Below, piece after piece: positions 52,923-63,873 of a DNA stretch of 64,000 nucleotides. Numbering within the stretch: the first letter of the stretch is position 1; every line of letters starts with the position of its first letter. Under the pieces are notes generated by a model that did no database searches, had not been told where the DNA came from, and was given only the letters and a program-made list of their open reading frames with translations. Source of the DNA: Telluria antibiotica (GTDB lineage: Bacteria > Pseudomonadota > Gammaproteobacteria > Burkholderiales > Burkholderiaceae_D); NCBI RefSeq assembly GCF_011682055.1, contig NZ_JAAQOM010000005.1:287049-351048 (forward strand), written 5' to 3'. A program made the translations under genes and the position numbers.

Positions 52923-54920
52923 GTGAAAGACGAAGTCGTAGTACCCGCGCGGCCGAAGGCTGCGCGGCGCAAGCCGGAACCGGCTTTGGTGCGTGTGCCA
53001 CGCGCCCGCCCGGATGCGTGGCAAGCCATGAAAGAGGAATTGATCGCGACGATGACGAAGGATGCCGAATCTCCCGTGCGCCCCACCGAGGCGGCGCGCG
53101 AACAAGTCCTGGCGACGGTGGCCAAGCTGCCCGACCTGCCGGGCGTCTACCGCTATTTCGATGCGGAAGACAGGGTCCTGTACGTCGGCAAGGCGCGCAA
53201 CCTCAAGAGGCGCGTGTCCAGCTATTTCCAGAAGACGCTGACCAGCCCGCGCATCGCCATGATGGTGTCGCAGATCGCGCGCCTGGAGACGACGGTGACG
53301 CACAGCGAGGCCGAAGCCCTGATCCTGGAAAACAACCTGATCAAGAGTCTGAAGCCGCGCTACAACATCCTGTTCCGCGACGATAAATCGTACCCGTACC
53401 TGAAACTGACGGGCGGCGACTATCCGCGCATGGCCTATTATCGCGGCGCGCTGGACAAGAAGAACCAGTACTTCGGGCCGTTCCCCAGCGCGTGGGCCGT
53501 GAAGGAATCGATGCAGCTGCTGCAGAAGGTATTCATGCTGCGCACGTGCGAGGACAGCGTCTTCGCGAACCGCACGCGGCCCTGCCTGCTGCACCAGATC
53601 GGCCGCTGCAGCGGGCCGTGCGTCGACCTCATCGCGCCGGAGGACTACAAGCGCGACGTCGACAATGCCGCGAAATTCCTGCGCGGGCGCCAGACCGAAG
53701 TGCTGGAAGAACTCGAGAAGAAGATGCTCGCCTACGCCGAGGACTTGAAGTTCGAGCAGGCGGCGAGCGTGCGCAACCAGATCCAGGCGCTGTCGCGCGT
53801 GCTGCACCAGCAAAGCATGGAGACGACGGGCGATGCCGACGTCGACGTCATCGCCGTCGTCGTGCAGGGCGGGCGCGCATGCGTCAACCTCGCGATGGTG
53901 CGCGGTGGCCGCCACCTGGGCGACCGCGCGTACTTCCCCACGCAGGTGGGCGAGGCCATGGATGAATGCCCGATCGAAGTGGAAGTGCTGGCCGCGTTCA
54001 TGGCGCAGCACTACGGCGACAAGTTCGTACCGGGTTCAATCATCCTGAACATCGAGTTCGACCAGCCCGAGCTGATGATGGCACTGCAGGAGCAATGCGG
54101 CCACCGCATCAACCTCGTGTTCCAGCCGCAGGGCCAGCGCCGCCAGTGGCTGGAACTGGCGCAGAAGGGGGCGGAGATCTCGCTCGCCCGGCTGCTGTCG
54201 GAGCAGGGCTCGCAGCAGTCGCGCACGCGCGCGCTGGCGGAGGTGCTGGGCATCGACAACGAGGACCTCGAGTCGCTGCGCATCGAATGCTTCGACATCA
54301 GCCACACGGCGGGCGAGGCGACGCAGGCGTCGTGCGTCGTGTTCCACCACCACCAGATGCAGAACGGCGAATACCGGAGATACAACATCGCCGGGATCAC
54401 GCCGGGCGACGACTACGCCGCCATGCGCCAGGTCCTGATGCGGCGCTACGAAAAGGTGGCGAACGGCGAGGGCGTCATGCCGGACATCGCGCTGATCGAC
54501 GGCGGCAAGGGGCAAGTCGAGATGGCGCGCCAGGTGTTCACGGAGCTGGGGCTCGACATCGGCAACATCGTCGGCGTGGCGAAAGGGGAGGGCCGCCGCG
54601 TGGGCCTGGAGACGCTGATCTTCGCGGACGGCCGCCCGCCGCAGGAGCTGGGCAAGGAATCGGCCGCGCTGATGCTCGTGGCGATGATCCGCGACGAGGC
54701 GCACCGCTTCGCCATCACGGGCATGCGCGCCAAGCGCGCCAAGACGCGCCAGGCGTCGCGCCTGGAAGAGATCGAGGGTATCGGTGCCAAGCGCCGCCAG
54801 AAGCTGCTGGCGCGCTTTGGCGGCCTGAAAGGCGTGATCGATGCGAGCGTCGAGGACTTGATGCAGGTGGAGGGCATCTCGAGCACCCTGGCCGAAGAGA
54901 TCTACCGCCAGCTGCACTGA
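52923..54920 (+). CDS. uvrC: UvrABC system protein C
   Basis: Dual-incision nuclease of nucleotide excision repair. GIY-YIG domain ([20 protein letters not shown]), UVR motif for UvrB binding ([23 protein letters not shown]), the C-terminal RNase H-like nuclease ([20 protein letters not shown]), and tandem helix-hairpin-helix at the end ([18 protein letters not shown]). The start is uncertain: GTG 52923 has an AGGTG and sits 14 bp after acpS; ATG 53028 and ATG 53052 give the more usual length (about 622-630 residues). Confidence 0.95.
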   Translation: MKDEVVVPARPKAARRKPEPALVRVPRARPDAWQAMKEELIATMTKDAESPVRPTEAAREQVLATVAKLPDLPGVYRYFDAEDRVLYVGKARNLKRRVSSYFQKTLTSPRIAMMVSQIARLETTVTHSEAEALILENNLIKSLKPRYNILFRDDKSYPYLKLTGGDYPRMAYYRGALDKKNQYFGPFPSAWAVKESMQLLQKVFMLRTCEDSVFANRTRPCLLHQIGRCSGPCVDLIAPEDYKRDVDNAAKFLRGRQTEVLEELEKKMLAYAEDLKFEQAASVRNQIQALSRVLHQQSMETTGDADVDVIAVVVQGGRACVNLAMVRGGRHLGDRAYFPTQVGEAMDECPIEVEVLAAFMAQHYGDKFVPGSIILNIEFDQPELMMALQEQCGHRINLVFQPQGQRRQWLELAQKGAEISLARLLSEQGSQQSRTRALAEVLGIDNEDLESLRIECFDISHTAGEATQASCVVFHHHQMQNGEYRRYNIAGITPGDDYAAMRQVLMRRYEKVANGEGVMPDIALIDGGKGQVEMARQVFTELGLDIGNIVGVAKGEGRRVGLETLIFADGRPPQELGKESAALMLVAMIRDEAHRFAITGMRAKRAKTRQASRLEEIEGIGAKRRQKLLARFGGLKGVIDASVEDLMQVEGISSTLAEEIYRQLH

Positions 54921-54924
54921 ACGG

Positions 54925-54951
54925 AAACCGGGCCTGGCCCGGTTTTCTTTT
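54925..54951 (+). terminator. Rho-independent terminator of uvrC
   Basis: AAACCGGG (54925-54932) pairs with CCCGGTTT (54938-54945) around CCTGG, followed by TTCTTTT. Confidence 0.88.
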
Positions 54952-55061
54952 GCGCCCGTATTGACGGGGCGCGTTCGGGCGGCGCAACTGGTTTAATAGG
55001 CAAGAGCCATGTAGACTAGCGCGCACGAAACATAACAAGCAGAGCTCCGATAGCCTCACCC

Positions 55062-55646
55062 ATGCCTTTCAATATCCCGATTTTCCTGACCTGGCTACGC
55101 GTGGCCCTCATTCCGCTCGTCGTCGGCGTCTACTACCTCCCCGAACACTGGCTGCACGTGACCGACCGCAACCTGGCCGCCACGCTCGTCTTCATCGTCG
55201 CTGCGATCACGGACTGGTTCGACGGCTACCTGGCGCGGCGCTGGAACCAGACGTCGGCCTTCGGCGCCTTCCTCGACCCCGTCGCCGACAAGCTGATGGT
55301 GGCCGGTGCGCTGCTCGTGCTCGTGCAACTGGACCGCGTGAACGCCATCATCGCCTTCATCATCATCGGCCGCGAGATCACGATCTCCGCGCTGCGGGAA
55401 TGGATGGCCGAGATCGGCGCGCGCAAGTCCGTCGCGGTGAGCTCGCTCGGCAAGATCAAGACGGCGGCGCAGATGGTCGCCATCCCGCTGCTGCTGTTCC
55501 ACGATCCACTGTTCGACGGCGTGCTCGACATCCATCGCTGCGGCGAGCTGCTGTTGTGGGTGGCGGGCGTGCTGACGGTCTGGTCGATGTTCTACTATCT
55601 GCGCCGCGCCTGGCCGCTCATCAAGGAAAAGTCCGGGACGATATAA
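55062..55646 (+). CDS. pgsA: CDP-diacylglycerol-glycerol-3-phosphate 3-phosphatidyltransferase
   Basis: Commits CDP-diacylglycerol to phosphatidylglycerol synthesis in the inner membrane. 194 residues with about five membrane helices. The CDP-alcohol phosphotransferase motif is complete: Asp51, Asp54-Gly55, Ala58-Arg59, Gly68, Asp72 and Asp76. Start MPFNIPIFLTWLRV is typical. Downstream lies the tRNA-Gly array. Confidence 0.96.
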   Translation: MPFNIPIFLTWLRVALIPLVVGVYYLPEHWLHVTDRNLAATLVFIVAAITDWFDGYLARRWNQTSAFGAFLDPVADKLMVAGALLVLVQLDRVNAIIAFIIIGREITISALREWMAEIGARKSVAVSSLGKIKTAAQMVAIPLLLFHDPLFDGVLDIHRCGELLLWVAGVLTVWSMFYYLRRAWPLIKEKSGTI

Positions 55647-55665
55647 GCTTTCTGCCAAGTCATCC

Positions 55666-55693
55666 TTGACACATAGCTCAGCATCTCTATAAT
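55666..55693 (+). promoter_or_regulatory. Consensus sigma-70 promoter of the tRNA array
   Basis: TTGACA (55666-55671) and TATAAT (55688-55693), both perfect, with a 16-bp spacer. The start of transcription would be near 55700, about 28 bp before the first tRNA-Gly. Confidence 0.92.
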
Positions 55694-55727
55694 GCCTGCC
55701 TGTTGCGAAGACATCGCGGCAAACGAA

Positions 55728-55803
55728 GCGGGAGTAGCTCAGTTGGTAGAGCGCAACCTTGCCAAGGTTGAGGTCGAGAGTTCGAGACTCTTCTCCCGCT
55801 CCA
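55728..55803 (+). tRNA. tRNA-Gly (GCC), copy 1
   Basis: 76 nt with encoded CCA; the cloverleaf folds with acceptor GCGGGAG/CTCCCGC and anticodon GCC in CTTGCCAAG. First of five identical copies downstream of the consensus promoter. Confidence 0.97.
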
Positions 55804-55881
55804 GCGTTTGCAGATGGCCGTAACGAAAAGGTTGTCTTGGAAAGCAGTAAAAAATCTGAGATAATCGCAAGTTCCAGCAAC

Positions 55882-55957
55882 GCGGGAGTAGCTCAGTTGG
55901 TAGAGCGCAACCTTGCCAAGGTTGAGGTCGAGAGTTCGAGACTCTTCTCCCGCTCCA
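55882..55957 (+). tRNA. tRNA-Gly (GCC), copy 2
   Basis: Identical over 76 nt to copy 1; the 78-bp spacer before it is unrelated to the other spacers. Confidence 0.97.
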
Positions 55958-55998
55958 CTCATCACGGATGAGGCTGGGGCAGTAAAGTAGGACTCCAT

Positions 55999-56074
55999 GC
56001 GGGAGTAGCTCAGTTGGTAGAGCGCAACCTTGCCAAGGTTGAGGTCGAGAGTTCGAGACTCTTCTCCCGCTCCA
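55999..56074 (+). tRNA. tRNA-Gly (GCC), copy 3
   Basis: Identical over 76 nt to copy 1; 41-bp spacer from copy 2. Confidence 0.97.
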
Positions 56075-56107
56075 GTGTTTTGCGGCAGTAACGTGATGAA
56101 CTCCTAA

Positions 56108-56183
56108 GCGGGAGTAGCTCAGTTGGTAGAGCGCAACCTTGCCAAGGTTGAGGTCGAGAGTTCGAGACTCTTCTCCCGCTCCA
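56108..56183 (+). tRNA. tRNA-Gly (GCC), copy 4
   Basis: Identical over 76 nt to copy 1; 33-bp spacer from copy 3. Confidence 0.97.
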
Positions 56184-56208
56184 AGCGATTCACGATGGTA
56201 GTACCAAT

Positions 56209-56284
56209 GCGGGAGTAGCTCAGTTGGTAGAGCGCAACCTTGCCAAGGTTGAGGTCGAGAGTTCGAGACTCTTCTCCCGCTCCA
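56209..56284 (+). tRNA. tRNA-Gly (GCC), copy 5
   Basis: Identical over 76 nt to copy 1; 25-bp spacer from copy 4. Confidence 0.97.
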
Positions 56285-56357
56285 GTTTCAGAGAAGCCAG
56301 CCTTCTCGTGTCGCTGCGACGAATAACCGGTCGCTGTGGCATTATCAAGTCTCCTCA

Positions 56358-56431
56358 GGCGAGGTAGCAAAGCGGTTATGCAGCGGCCTGCAAAGCCGTC
56401 TAGACGGGTTCGACTCCCGTCCTCGCCTCCA
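56358..56431 (+). tRNA. tRNA-Cys (GCA)
   Basis: 74 nt with encoded CCA. Acceptor GGCGAGG/CCTCGCC, anticodon GCA in CCTGCAAAG. Last tRNA of the array and the boundary between core genes and the accessory region. Confidence 0.96.
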
Positions 56432-56903
56432 GCATATCTGTGGATCAGCGCATGTGCGCTGATCTACGTCAGTAACACGCTGTGCGGCTTCTAGGCCGGT
56501 TTGAATTTCCCAACGGTCTCAAGATCTGCACTGCGGCGTTATGAGCCGCGCGTCGACCTCCGTAACTCTGTGTCCGTGGATCCGCAGAAGGTCAAGAACT
56601 CACATGAATACTAGAGTTCGCCGCTTTGCCGCGCAGAGATACCACTAAAACTACCGTCAAATCTTCGCGTAGCCGGCCGCTCTCATTCAATTTCACCAAG
56701 ACTCAGCCGGCACGACGACTGGAGTTTACGACGCGGCCGGTGTAAGCGATGCTCCGTACTAGTCGATGGGTGTCTTGCTTTGGCCACCTCGTGCAGACGT
56801 CCTCGCTGTCGCTCTTCCTTTTAGAACATTGCGCGCAGTTAACTTATAATGAGGAGAAGTGCACTATGACTTGTCGGTCGTAGGCATACATAAAGGCCAT
56901 GAC
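56432..56903. other. 472-bp intergenic region downstream of tRNA-Cys
   Basis: No credible gene. A perfect inverted repeat GATCAGCGCA/TGCGCTGATC (56443-56452 and 56455-56464) lies just after tRNA-Cys and may end or process the tRNA transcript, though no T tract follows. Composition drops toward about 55% G+C by eye. TATAAT at 56845-56850 is a likely -10 box for the helicase gene; GAGGAG directly behind it is too close to the GTG at 56859 to be its ribosome-binding site. Confidence 0.6.
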
Positions 56904-59900
56904 ATGGCAAGCGTAGCAGATGATATGAGTAAAGTTTCCGGCCCAGACAAGTCGGCCGTCAAAAGGCTTTTCGACGACGCTCGAAAACGCCTAGTCGAAA
57001 CAGGAACTCGCAATCGACTGGTGCACGTCAATCGCAAGAACAGTCGTGCCGCCGTTGTCAACGTCGTCAATGAGCGGTCCGACGACGTCTACGGAATCCT
57101 CAGTAGTGGTAAGGCGATGCGCTTTCTAGCCGTCGGCCGCGATAAGGATACCGAGGACAATGGTCTCAAGCTGGCGGACGCAGGCGAGCCTGGCTTTGAC
57201 GCTGAGCGCTATACCGACGCCCAGCTTGAGACGCGGATGGGTCCTGACGGTCTGCAAAAGCGTCTCCTCAAGATTGCCCGGGAAGCCCAGACTGCAGAAG
57301 AAGAGTCCGGCATCAATATTCTGTACTTAGCCCTGGGATTCCTGACCTGGTTCGAGGACAAGACCTCCGCGGTGCAGAGGGAGGCGCCGCTCATTCTGCT
57401 GCCGGTACAGCTTACCCGCAACCAGAAATCCAACACGTACGAGGTCCGACTCAGGGACGATGACGTCGTCACGAATCTTCCGCTCCAGCAGAGGATGAAG
57501 GATGATTTTGGTCTGGTGCTGCCAGAGCTTGAGATCGAGGACGAATGGCGTCCGTCGTCATACTTCGAGCAAGTCGAGTCCGCGGTCACTTCGCAAGGCG
57601 CCTGGCGTGTGGATCGAGATGGCATGCAGCTCGGCTTCTTCTCGTTCTCCAAGCTGTTGATGTACCGTGACTTGGCGCCGGAGGCTTGGCCAGATGGTGC
57701 CATCGCCGACCATGAGCTGACCCGAGGCTTGCTCTATGAAGGGTTTGAACCAGAGCCACCGCTGATCGGTCGCAATGACCGGCTCGACGTCGCTCTTCCA
57801 CCCGAGAAGATTTTTCACGTCGTCGATGCCGACGCTTCGCAAGCCATCGTCATCGAGGAAGTTCGCCAAGGGCGGAACCTCGTCGTTCAGGGGCCGCCGG
57901 GGACTGGAAAGTCGCAGACGATTACGAATATCATTGCTGCAGCCGTCAAGGAGGGCAAACGCGTCCTGTTTGTCGCGGAGAAGATGGCGGCGCTTTCGGT
58001 TGTGCATGACCGCTTGGTGAAAGTCGGTTTGAGGGATGTGTGTCTGGAACTCCACTCACGCACCGCCAACAAGAAGGACGTGCTCGCTGAACTGGCAAGA
58101 ACGCTGATAAAGGCGTCGGCCGTACCAGCCATGCCTGGGCCTCCGACTTCGCTCACGAAGACGCGCGACAAGCTAAACACGCTCGCTGCTGTGCTCCACC
58201 AACCGATAGGCAGCTCGGGCGAGACGCCGTATTCAGTACTGGGACTCCAGGCGCGCTTCATTGGGATGAACGCTCCCGCGCCGGTTGTCGACGGCAGCGC
58301 GCTGGCAGCGATGTCGCGCGAACAGATGGATGATTTGCTTCTTGCTGTCGCCAAGTATGGCGAACTGCTGGCCAGCGAAGGTCAGCCCGAATCTCACCCG
58401 CTTGCTGGTGTGCAAAACCTATCCCTTCAACCGGTTGAGCTCTCTCGGCTGGCGAGTCTCCTGTCCAACGCGATTGACGCTATTTCGGCATTGGACGAGG
58501 TATTGGGGCAGGCCTCTGCGGTGCTCGGTATTCAGCTCCCGCGCACGCGAGCGAGTGCGCGTCAACTCCGGGAGACGCTCGCGTATATCGATGGCCTGCC
58601 CACCAATGTCGCAGATGCCGCGAGTAGGCTTCTCGCCGAGGGCAGTCTTGAGCGGCTGGCGCAGGCATTGCGAGCGGGCGCTGCTTGGCGCGTCGCCAGG
58701 TGCGAGGCTGCCGAACAGTTCGTGGATGCGGCTTTCGATGCGTCGCCTGTTTCCCTCCGTGGGGCCTTGGCGGGAGGCGTTCACTCATTCTTCGCGCGCT
58801 GGGGAGGAGCGTATCGCGGCGCGTCGCGCGACCTCGCCGGCATGCTGCGCGGCCCCCTGCCCAAGAGGCCGAAGGACAGGCTCTCGCTCCTTGACGTGCT
58901 CATTGATATTGGTGAGAAAAAGAAGTGCTGGAAAGCCGACGAATCATATTGCGCGAAATGCGTCGGGGAGGCGTGGCGTGATGAGCTGACCGATTTCGAG
59001 CAACTCCTCCCGATCGTGGGTTGGTGCGAAAAAGCACGTCAGGCACCGCTGGCGTGGCCACCCGGGGTTCTGGTTGCGTTGGGGCAGAAACCCGAGGTTG
59101 TCAGCGACTTAAAGCTACAGCTAGCACGGCTTGAGCCGGCAGCCGAAGCGGCCGTTCGCGACGTGATGAACTTGCTGCAGTTCCTGCATTCGACACTGGG
59201 ACATGAAGAATTGGCCGAGCACGAGCTTCCAAGAGTCCGTGACTGGCTCAAGCTCGTCGCCGACTCTACGGACAAGTACTCAGGATGGTCGGCGCTGCAG
59301 AAAGCCTACGCCGCCATGGTTCAAGCAGGGCTGCCCGATGTGGCGGCGCGAATGCGGGCGGGTACGCTTCCGGCAGATAAGGCGGTCACGGAGCTACGCT
59401 TCGCGCGCGCCGAGCAGCTTTGGAATACGGCACGGAGCGCCTCGCCGGACCTCCGCGATATTAGCGAACTCGACCGCCACCAGCTCGTCGCAGAGTTCGC
59501 CGCATTGGAGCGAGAACGTTTGAAACACAATGTCACGAGCATCGTGGCAGGGCACCTGGGTCAGCTTCCGCAAGGCGCCATGGGTGAAATGAAGGTCATC
59601 CGCGGAGAGATCGGAAAAAAGCGTGGCCACATCGCGCTGCGCAAGCTGTTCGCCAGCGCCGGTAATGCCTTGCAGCGCATCAAGCCTGTAATGTTGATGA
59701 GTCCAATCTCAGTCGCACAATTTGTTCCGCCAGGAGCACTTTCTTTCGACCTACTGATTATCGATGAGGCGTCCCAAGTGCGCCCCGAAGATGCCTTGGG
59801 CGCGATCGCGCGAGCCGAGCAGATCGTGGTCGTGGGTGACCAAAAGCAGCTGCCGCCATCTTCGTTTTTTGCCCGCCTGCTGAGCGATGAGTCAGAGGAC

Positions 59901-61619
59901 GAGGTCGAGGAGGAGGGCGAGGAAAACCTGTTGGGTGATGCCGCCAAGGCCGGCGCCATGGAAAGTATCCTCAGTCTATGTGAAGCACGCGGATTGAATT
60001 CACGGATGCTACGATGGCATTACCGTTCGCGTGATCCGTCCCTGATCCAGGTATCTAACAAGGAATTTTATGACGACGAGCTCATTCTGCCGCCGTCACC
60101 CTTGCAAAAGAATCCGGATTTCGGCTTGACGTTCACGCGAGTCCCAGGTGTGTATGACAAAGGCGGCAAGCGTGACAACCGCATCGAAGGGGAGGCAATC
60201 GTCACCCGTCTTGCTGAACACTCCCGTTTACATCCGGACGTCTCCGTCGGTATCGTCACCTTCTCGTCTGCGCAGAAGAATCTGATTACCGAGTTGCTGG
60301 AATTGCGGCGCCGTACCGACACAGTGCTGAACGATTTTCTTCGCGAAGGTAATGCGGAGAGTGTCTTCGTCAAGAATATCGAAAACGTGCAAGGTGACGA
60401 GCGTGATGTGATCTTCGTGAGTGTCTGCTATGGCCCGACCGTCGCAGGAGGCAAGCTCGCCAGCATGTCCTTTGGTCCCGTGAACAGTGAAGGAGGCGAA
60501 CGCCGACTGAACGTGCTTTTCACGCGCGCGCGATTGAAGTGCGAAGTGTTCGCGTCCTTCCACCCGAGCGACATCGATCCGGGACGAAGCGCGCGCGATG
60601 GCACTCGCATCCTGAAGCACTATTTGGAGTTTGCGAACGGAGCACCGCTCAGCGGTGTCGCGCCAACCGGAGGAACCGCCGATTCGCCTTTTGAGGAAGA
60701 CGTTGCCAGCTCGATCCGTAGCTTGGGCTACCTGGCCGATCCCCAAGTCGGTACAGCAGGTTTTCGTATCGACCTGGGGGTGCGCCATCCAGATCGTCCG
60801 GGAGCTTACTTGCTCGCGGTCGAGTGTGACGGCGCGACTTACCACAGCGCTTTGTGGGCACGCGAGAGGGATCGGCTACGACAAGATGTCCTTGAGCACC
60901 TCGGTTGGCGCTTCCATCGGATCTGGAGCACTGATTGGTTCTACAATCGCAAAAACGAATTAGAACGTTTGAGGACTGCTTTGGCGAATGCAAATCAGGT
61001 TGCCGAGCAGGCCATCCAACTGGAGGGTGCGAATAAGAAGAGGGCGCAGGCGCCTCTTGTCGAACAGACGCCGCCGCTATTGGAACTCCCCGAAGCCGCT
61101 CCCAGGCAAATGCCAGCGTACAAACGCTGTGTTATCCCGATGGGTACCCAAGAGCCGCACGAAGTACCAACGCATGTTGTAGCCGGTTTGGTGACGCGTA
61201 TCGTCCAGGAAGAGGGACCAATCCATGTCGAGGAAGTCGCGCGACGTCTTGCGTCGTGCTACGGTAAGGAAAAAGCTGGAAGTCGAATCCTTGGAACGGC
61301 GAAGAGTGCTCTTGAGAAGGCGCGAGCGCAGGGCACTGACCTCCTCACCGACGGGACATTCTGGTTTACACGTGTTCAAGCCGATGACGCGCCTGTTCGG
61401 GACCGCGCGAACGAGTCAGGCGCGACCTTGAAGGCTGCTTGCTTATCCATGTTGGAAGTGATGGCTGCATTAAAGATCGCGCAAGTTGATAACGCTGGTG
61501 GAGATGATTCGGAGCTGATTCGTTCCGCAGGCCGCTTGCTTGGGTTCAAACGCGTAGGTGCCGAGTTGCAGGAACGATTGACTTCAGGCTTGAGCGCCTT
61601 GCAAAACAGTAGCGCATGA
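56904..61619 (+). CDS. Large DUF4011-SF1 helicase-Vsr-like nuclease-DUF3320 protein, candidate defence factor
   Basis: 1571 residues from ATG 56904 (AAAGG 7 bp upstream); a GTG at 56859 would add 15. Domains in order: DUF4011-like N-terminus (LVETGTRNRLVHVN); SF1 helicase split in two, with Walker A GPPGTGKS at about 330-337, Walker B LLIIDEAS near 950-957 and VGDQKQLPPSSFF; helicase 2A motifs WHYRSRDPSLI, ENVQGDERDVIFVS and NVLFTRA; a Vsr/MTES_1575-type nuclease with FEEDV (1263-1267), RIDLGV (Asp1290), VECDG (Glu1307 and Asp1309) and a later HLGWRFHRIWSTDW; and a C-terminal DUF3320-like region. The 600 residues between Walker A and B are mostly helical. Codon use is less GC-rich than in neighbours, it follows a tRNA cluster and is bordered by insertion sequences, all signs of transfer. 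Such single-protein helicase-nucleases are found in defence islands. I do not assign a named system. Confidence 0.85.
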   Translation: MASVADDMSKVSGPDKSAVKRLFDDARKRLVETGTRNRLVHVNRKNSRAAVVNVVNERSDDVYGILSSGKAMRFLAVGRDKDTEDNGLKLADAGEPGFDAERYTDAQLETRMGPDGLQKRLLKIAREAQTAEEESGINILYLALGFLTWFEDKTSAVQREAPLILLPVQLTRNQKSNTYEVRLRDDDVVTNLPLQQRMKDDFGLVLPELEIEDEWRPSSYFEQVESAVTSQGAWRVDRDGMQLGFFSFSKLLMYRDLAPEAWPDGAIADHELTRGLLYEGFEPEPPLIGRNDRLDVALPPEKIFHVVDADASQAIVIEEVRQGRNLVVQGPPGTGKSQTITNIIAAAVKEGKRVLFVAEKMAALSVVHDRLVKVGLRDVCLELHSRTANKKDVLAELARTLIKASAVPAMPGPPTSLTKTRDKLNTLAAVLHQPIGSSGETPYSVLGLQARFIGMNAPAPVVDGSALAAMSREQMDDLLLAVAKYGELLASEGQPESHPLAGVQNLSLQPVELSRLASLLSNAIDAISALDEVLGQASAVLGIQLPRTRASARQLRETLAYIDGLPTNVADAASRLLAEGSLERLAQALRAGAAWRVARCEAAEQFVDAAFDASPVSLRGALAGGVHSFFARWGGAYRGASRDLAGMLRGPLPKRPKDRLSLLDVLIDIGEKKKCWKADESYCAKCVGEAWRDELTDFEQLLPIVGWCEKARQAPLAWPPGVLVALGQKPEVVSDLKLQLARLEPAAEAAVRDVMNLLQFLHSTLGHEELAEHELPRVRDWLKLVADSTDKYSGWSALQKAYAAMVQAGLPDVAARMRAGTLPADKAVTELRFARAEQLWNTARSASPDLRDISELDRHQLVAEFAALERERLKHNVTSIVAGHLGQLPQGAMGEMKVIRGEIGKKRGHIALRKLFASAGNALQRIKPVMLMSPISVAQFVPPGALSFDLLIIDEASQVRPEDALGAIARAEQIVVVGDQKQLPPSSFFARLLSDESEDEVEEEGEENLLGDAAKAGAMESILSLCEARGLNSRMLRWHYRSRDPSLIQVSNKEFYDDELILPPSPLQKNPDFGLTFTRVPGVYDKGGKRDNRIEGEAIVTRLAEHSRLHPDVSVGIVTFSSAQKNLITELLELRRRTDTVLNDFLREGNAESVFVKNIENVQGDERDVIFVSVCYGPTVAGGKLASMSFGPVNSEGGERRLNVLFTRARLKCEVFASFHPSDIDPGRSARDGTRILKHYLEFANGAPLSGVAPTGGTADSPFEEDVASSIRSLGYLADPQVGTAGFRIDLGVRHPDRPGAYLLAVECDGATYHSALWARERDRLRQDVLEHLGWRFHRIWSTDWFYNRKNELERLRTALANANQVAEQAIQLEGANKKRAQAPLVEQTPPLLELPEAAPRQMPAYKRCVIPMGTQEPHEVPTHVVAGLVTRIVQEEGPIHVEEVARRLASCYGKEKAGSRILGTAKSALEKARAQGTDLLTDGTFWFTRVQADDAPVRDRANESGATLKAACLSMLEVMAALKIAQVDNAGGDDSELIRSAGRLLGFKRVGAELQERLTSGLSALQNSSA

Positions 61620-61648
61620 CAGCTGATATCCAATTTTAGCTAGTGTCA

Positions 61649-61677
61649 GGGCTTTGTTGCGTAAATCGAGCGAAGGC
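61649..61677. mobile_element. Remnant of an IS903-like (IS5 family) terminus
   Basis: GGGCTTTGTTGCGTAAATC (61649-61667) matches the 18-bp IS903 terminal repeat, as I remember it (GGCTTTGTTGAATAAATC), at all but two positions. It starts 30 bp after the helicase stop and is cut off after 29 bp by the left end of the IS21 element. No IS5-type transposase is seen on the other side. Confidence 0.5.
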
Positions 61678-61695
61678 TGTCAGCAGCGGATGTAA
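61678..61695 (+). repeat. IS21 left terminal inverted repeat
   Basis: 18 bp identical, in inverse orientation, to 63695-63712; begins with TG as IS21 ends do. Confidence 0.9.
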
Positions 61696-61763
61696 TCTGA
61701 CACAGTGCAGCGATTGAAAACTGATACACCGGTTTGAGAAGATGGCTGCTTTTCGGAGCGGTC

Positions 61764-63619
<1,856 letters not shown>

Positions 63620-63621
63620 GT

Positions 63622-63642
63622 AAAAAAACCGGCTTCGGCCGG
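63622..63642 (-). terminator. Terminator at the right end of IS21, minus-strand direction
   Basis: CCGGC-TTCG-GCCGG hairpin (63629-63642, tetraloop) followed in the minus direction by seven T residues (complement of 63622-63628). It would stop transcription entering the element from the right, a common trait of insertion sequences. Confidence 0.55.
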
Positions 63643-63694
63643 CGACGGGGGTGTATCAGTTTTAAATCGCTAATGACGAGAAAACTGTATCAAT

Positions 63695-63712
63695 TTACAT
63701 CCGCTGCTGACA
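63695..63712 (-). repeat. IS21 right terminal inverted repeat
   Basis: Inverse copy of 61678-61695, ending in CA. Confidence 0.9.
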
Positions 63713-63873
63713 TGGGTCATAGTCGGGCGTCTCGTCGACAGGCTGTTCAGCTCAGACCGTCAGGCTGCCCGGCGTGCGCGCAAGGGTTGAGCGTGAAGAT
63801 GGACGTTCTGTTTCGGGCGCCTGTCCGTGGCACCAGCATTGGCAGCTGATGGAGGTTGATGCGCTATCTGTTC
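63713..63873. other. Gap between the IS21 and IS66-like elements
   Basis: 161 bp. I see no gene, repeat or promoter in it, and it does not continue the IS903-like sequence interrupted on the left of IS21. Confidence 0.4.

Noticed and set aside
55728..56284. Evenly repeated units resembling a CRISPR array
   Set aside because: The repeated unit is a complete 76-nt tRNA-Gly with CCA, and spacers vary from 25 to 78 bp; no cas genes.
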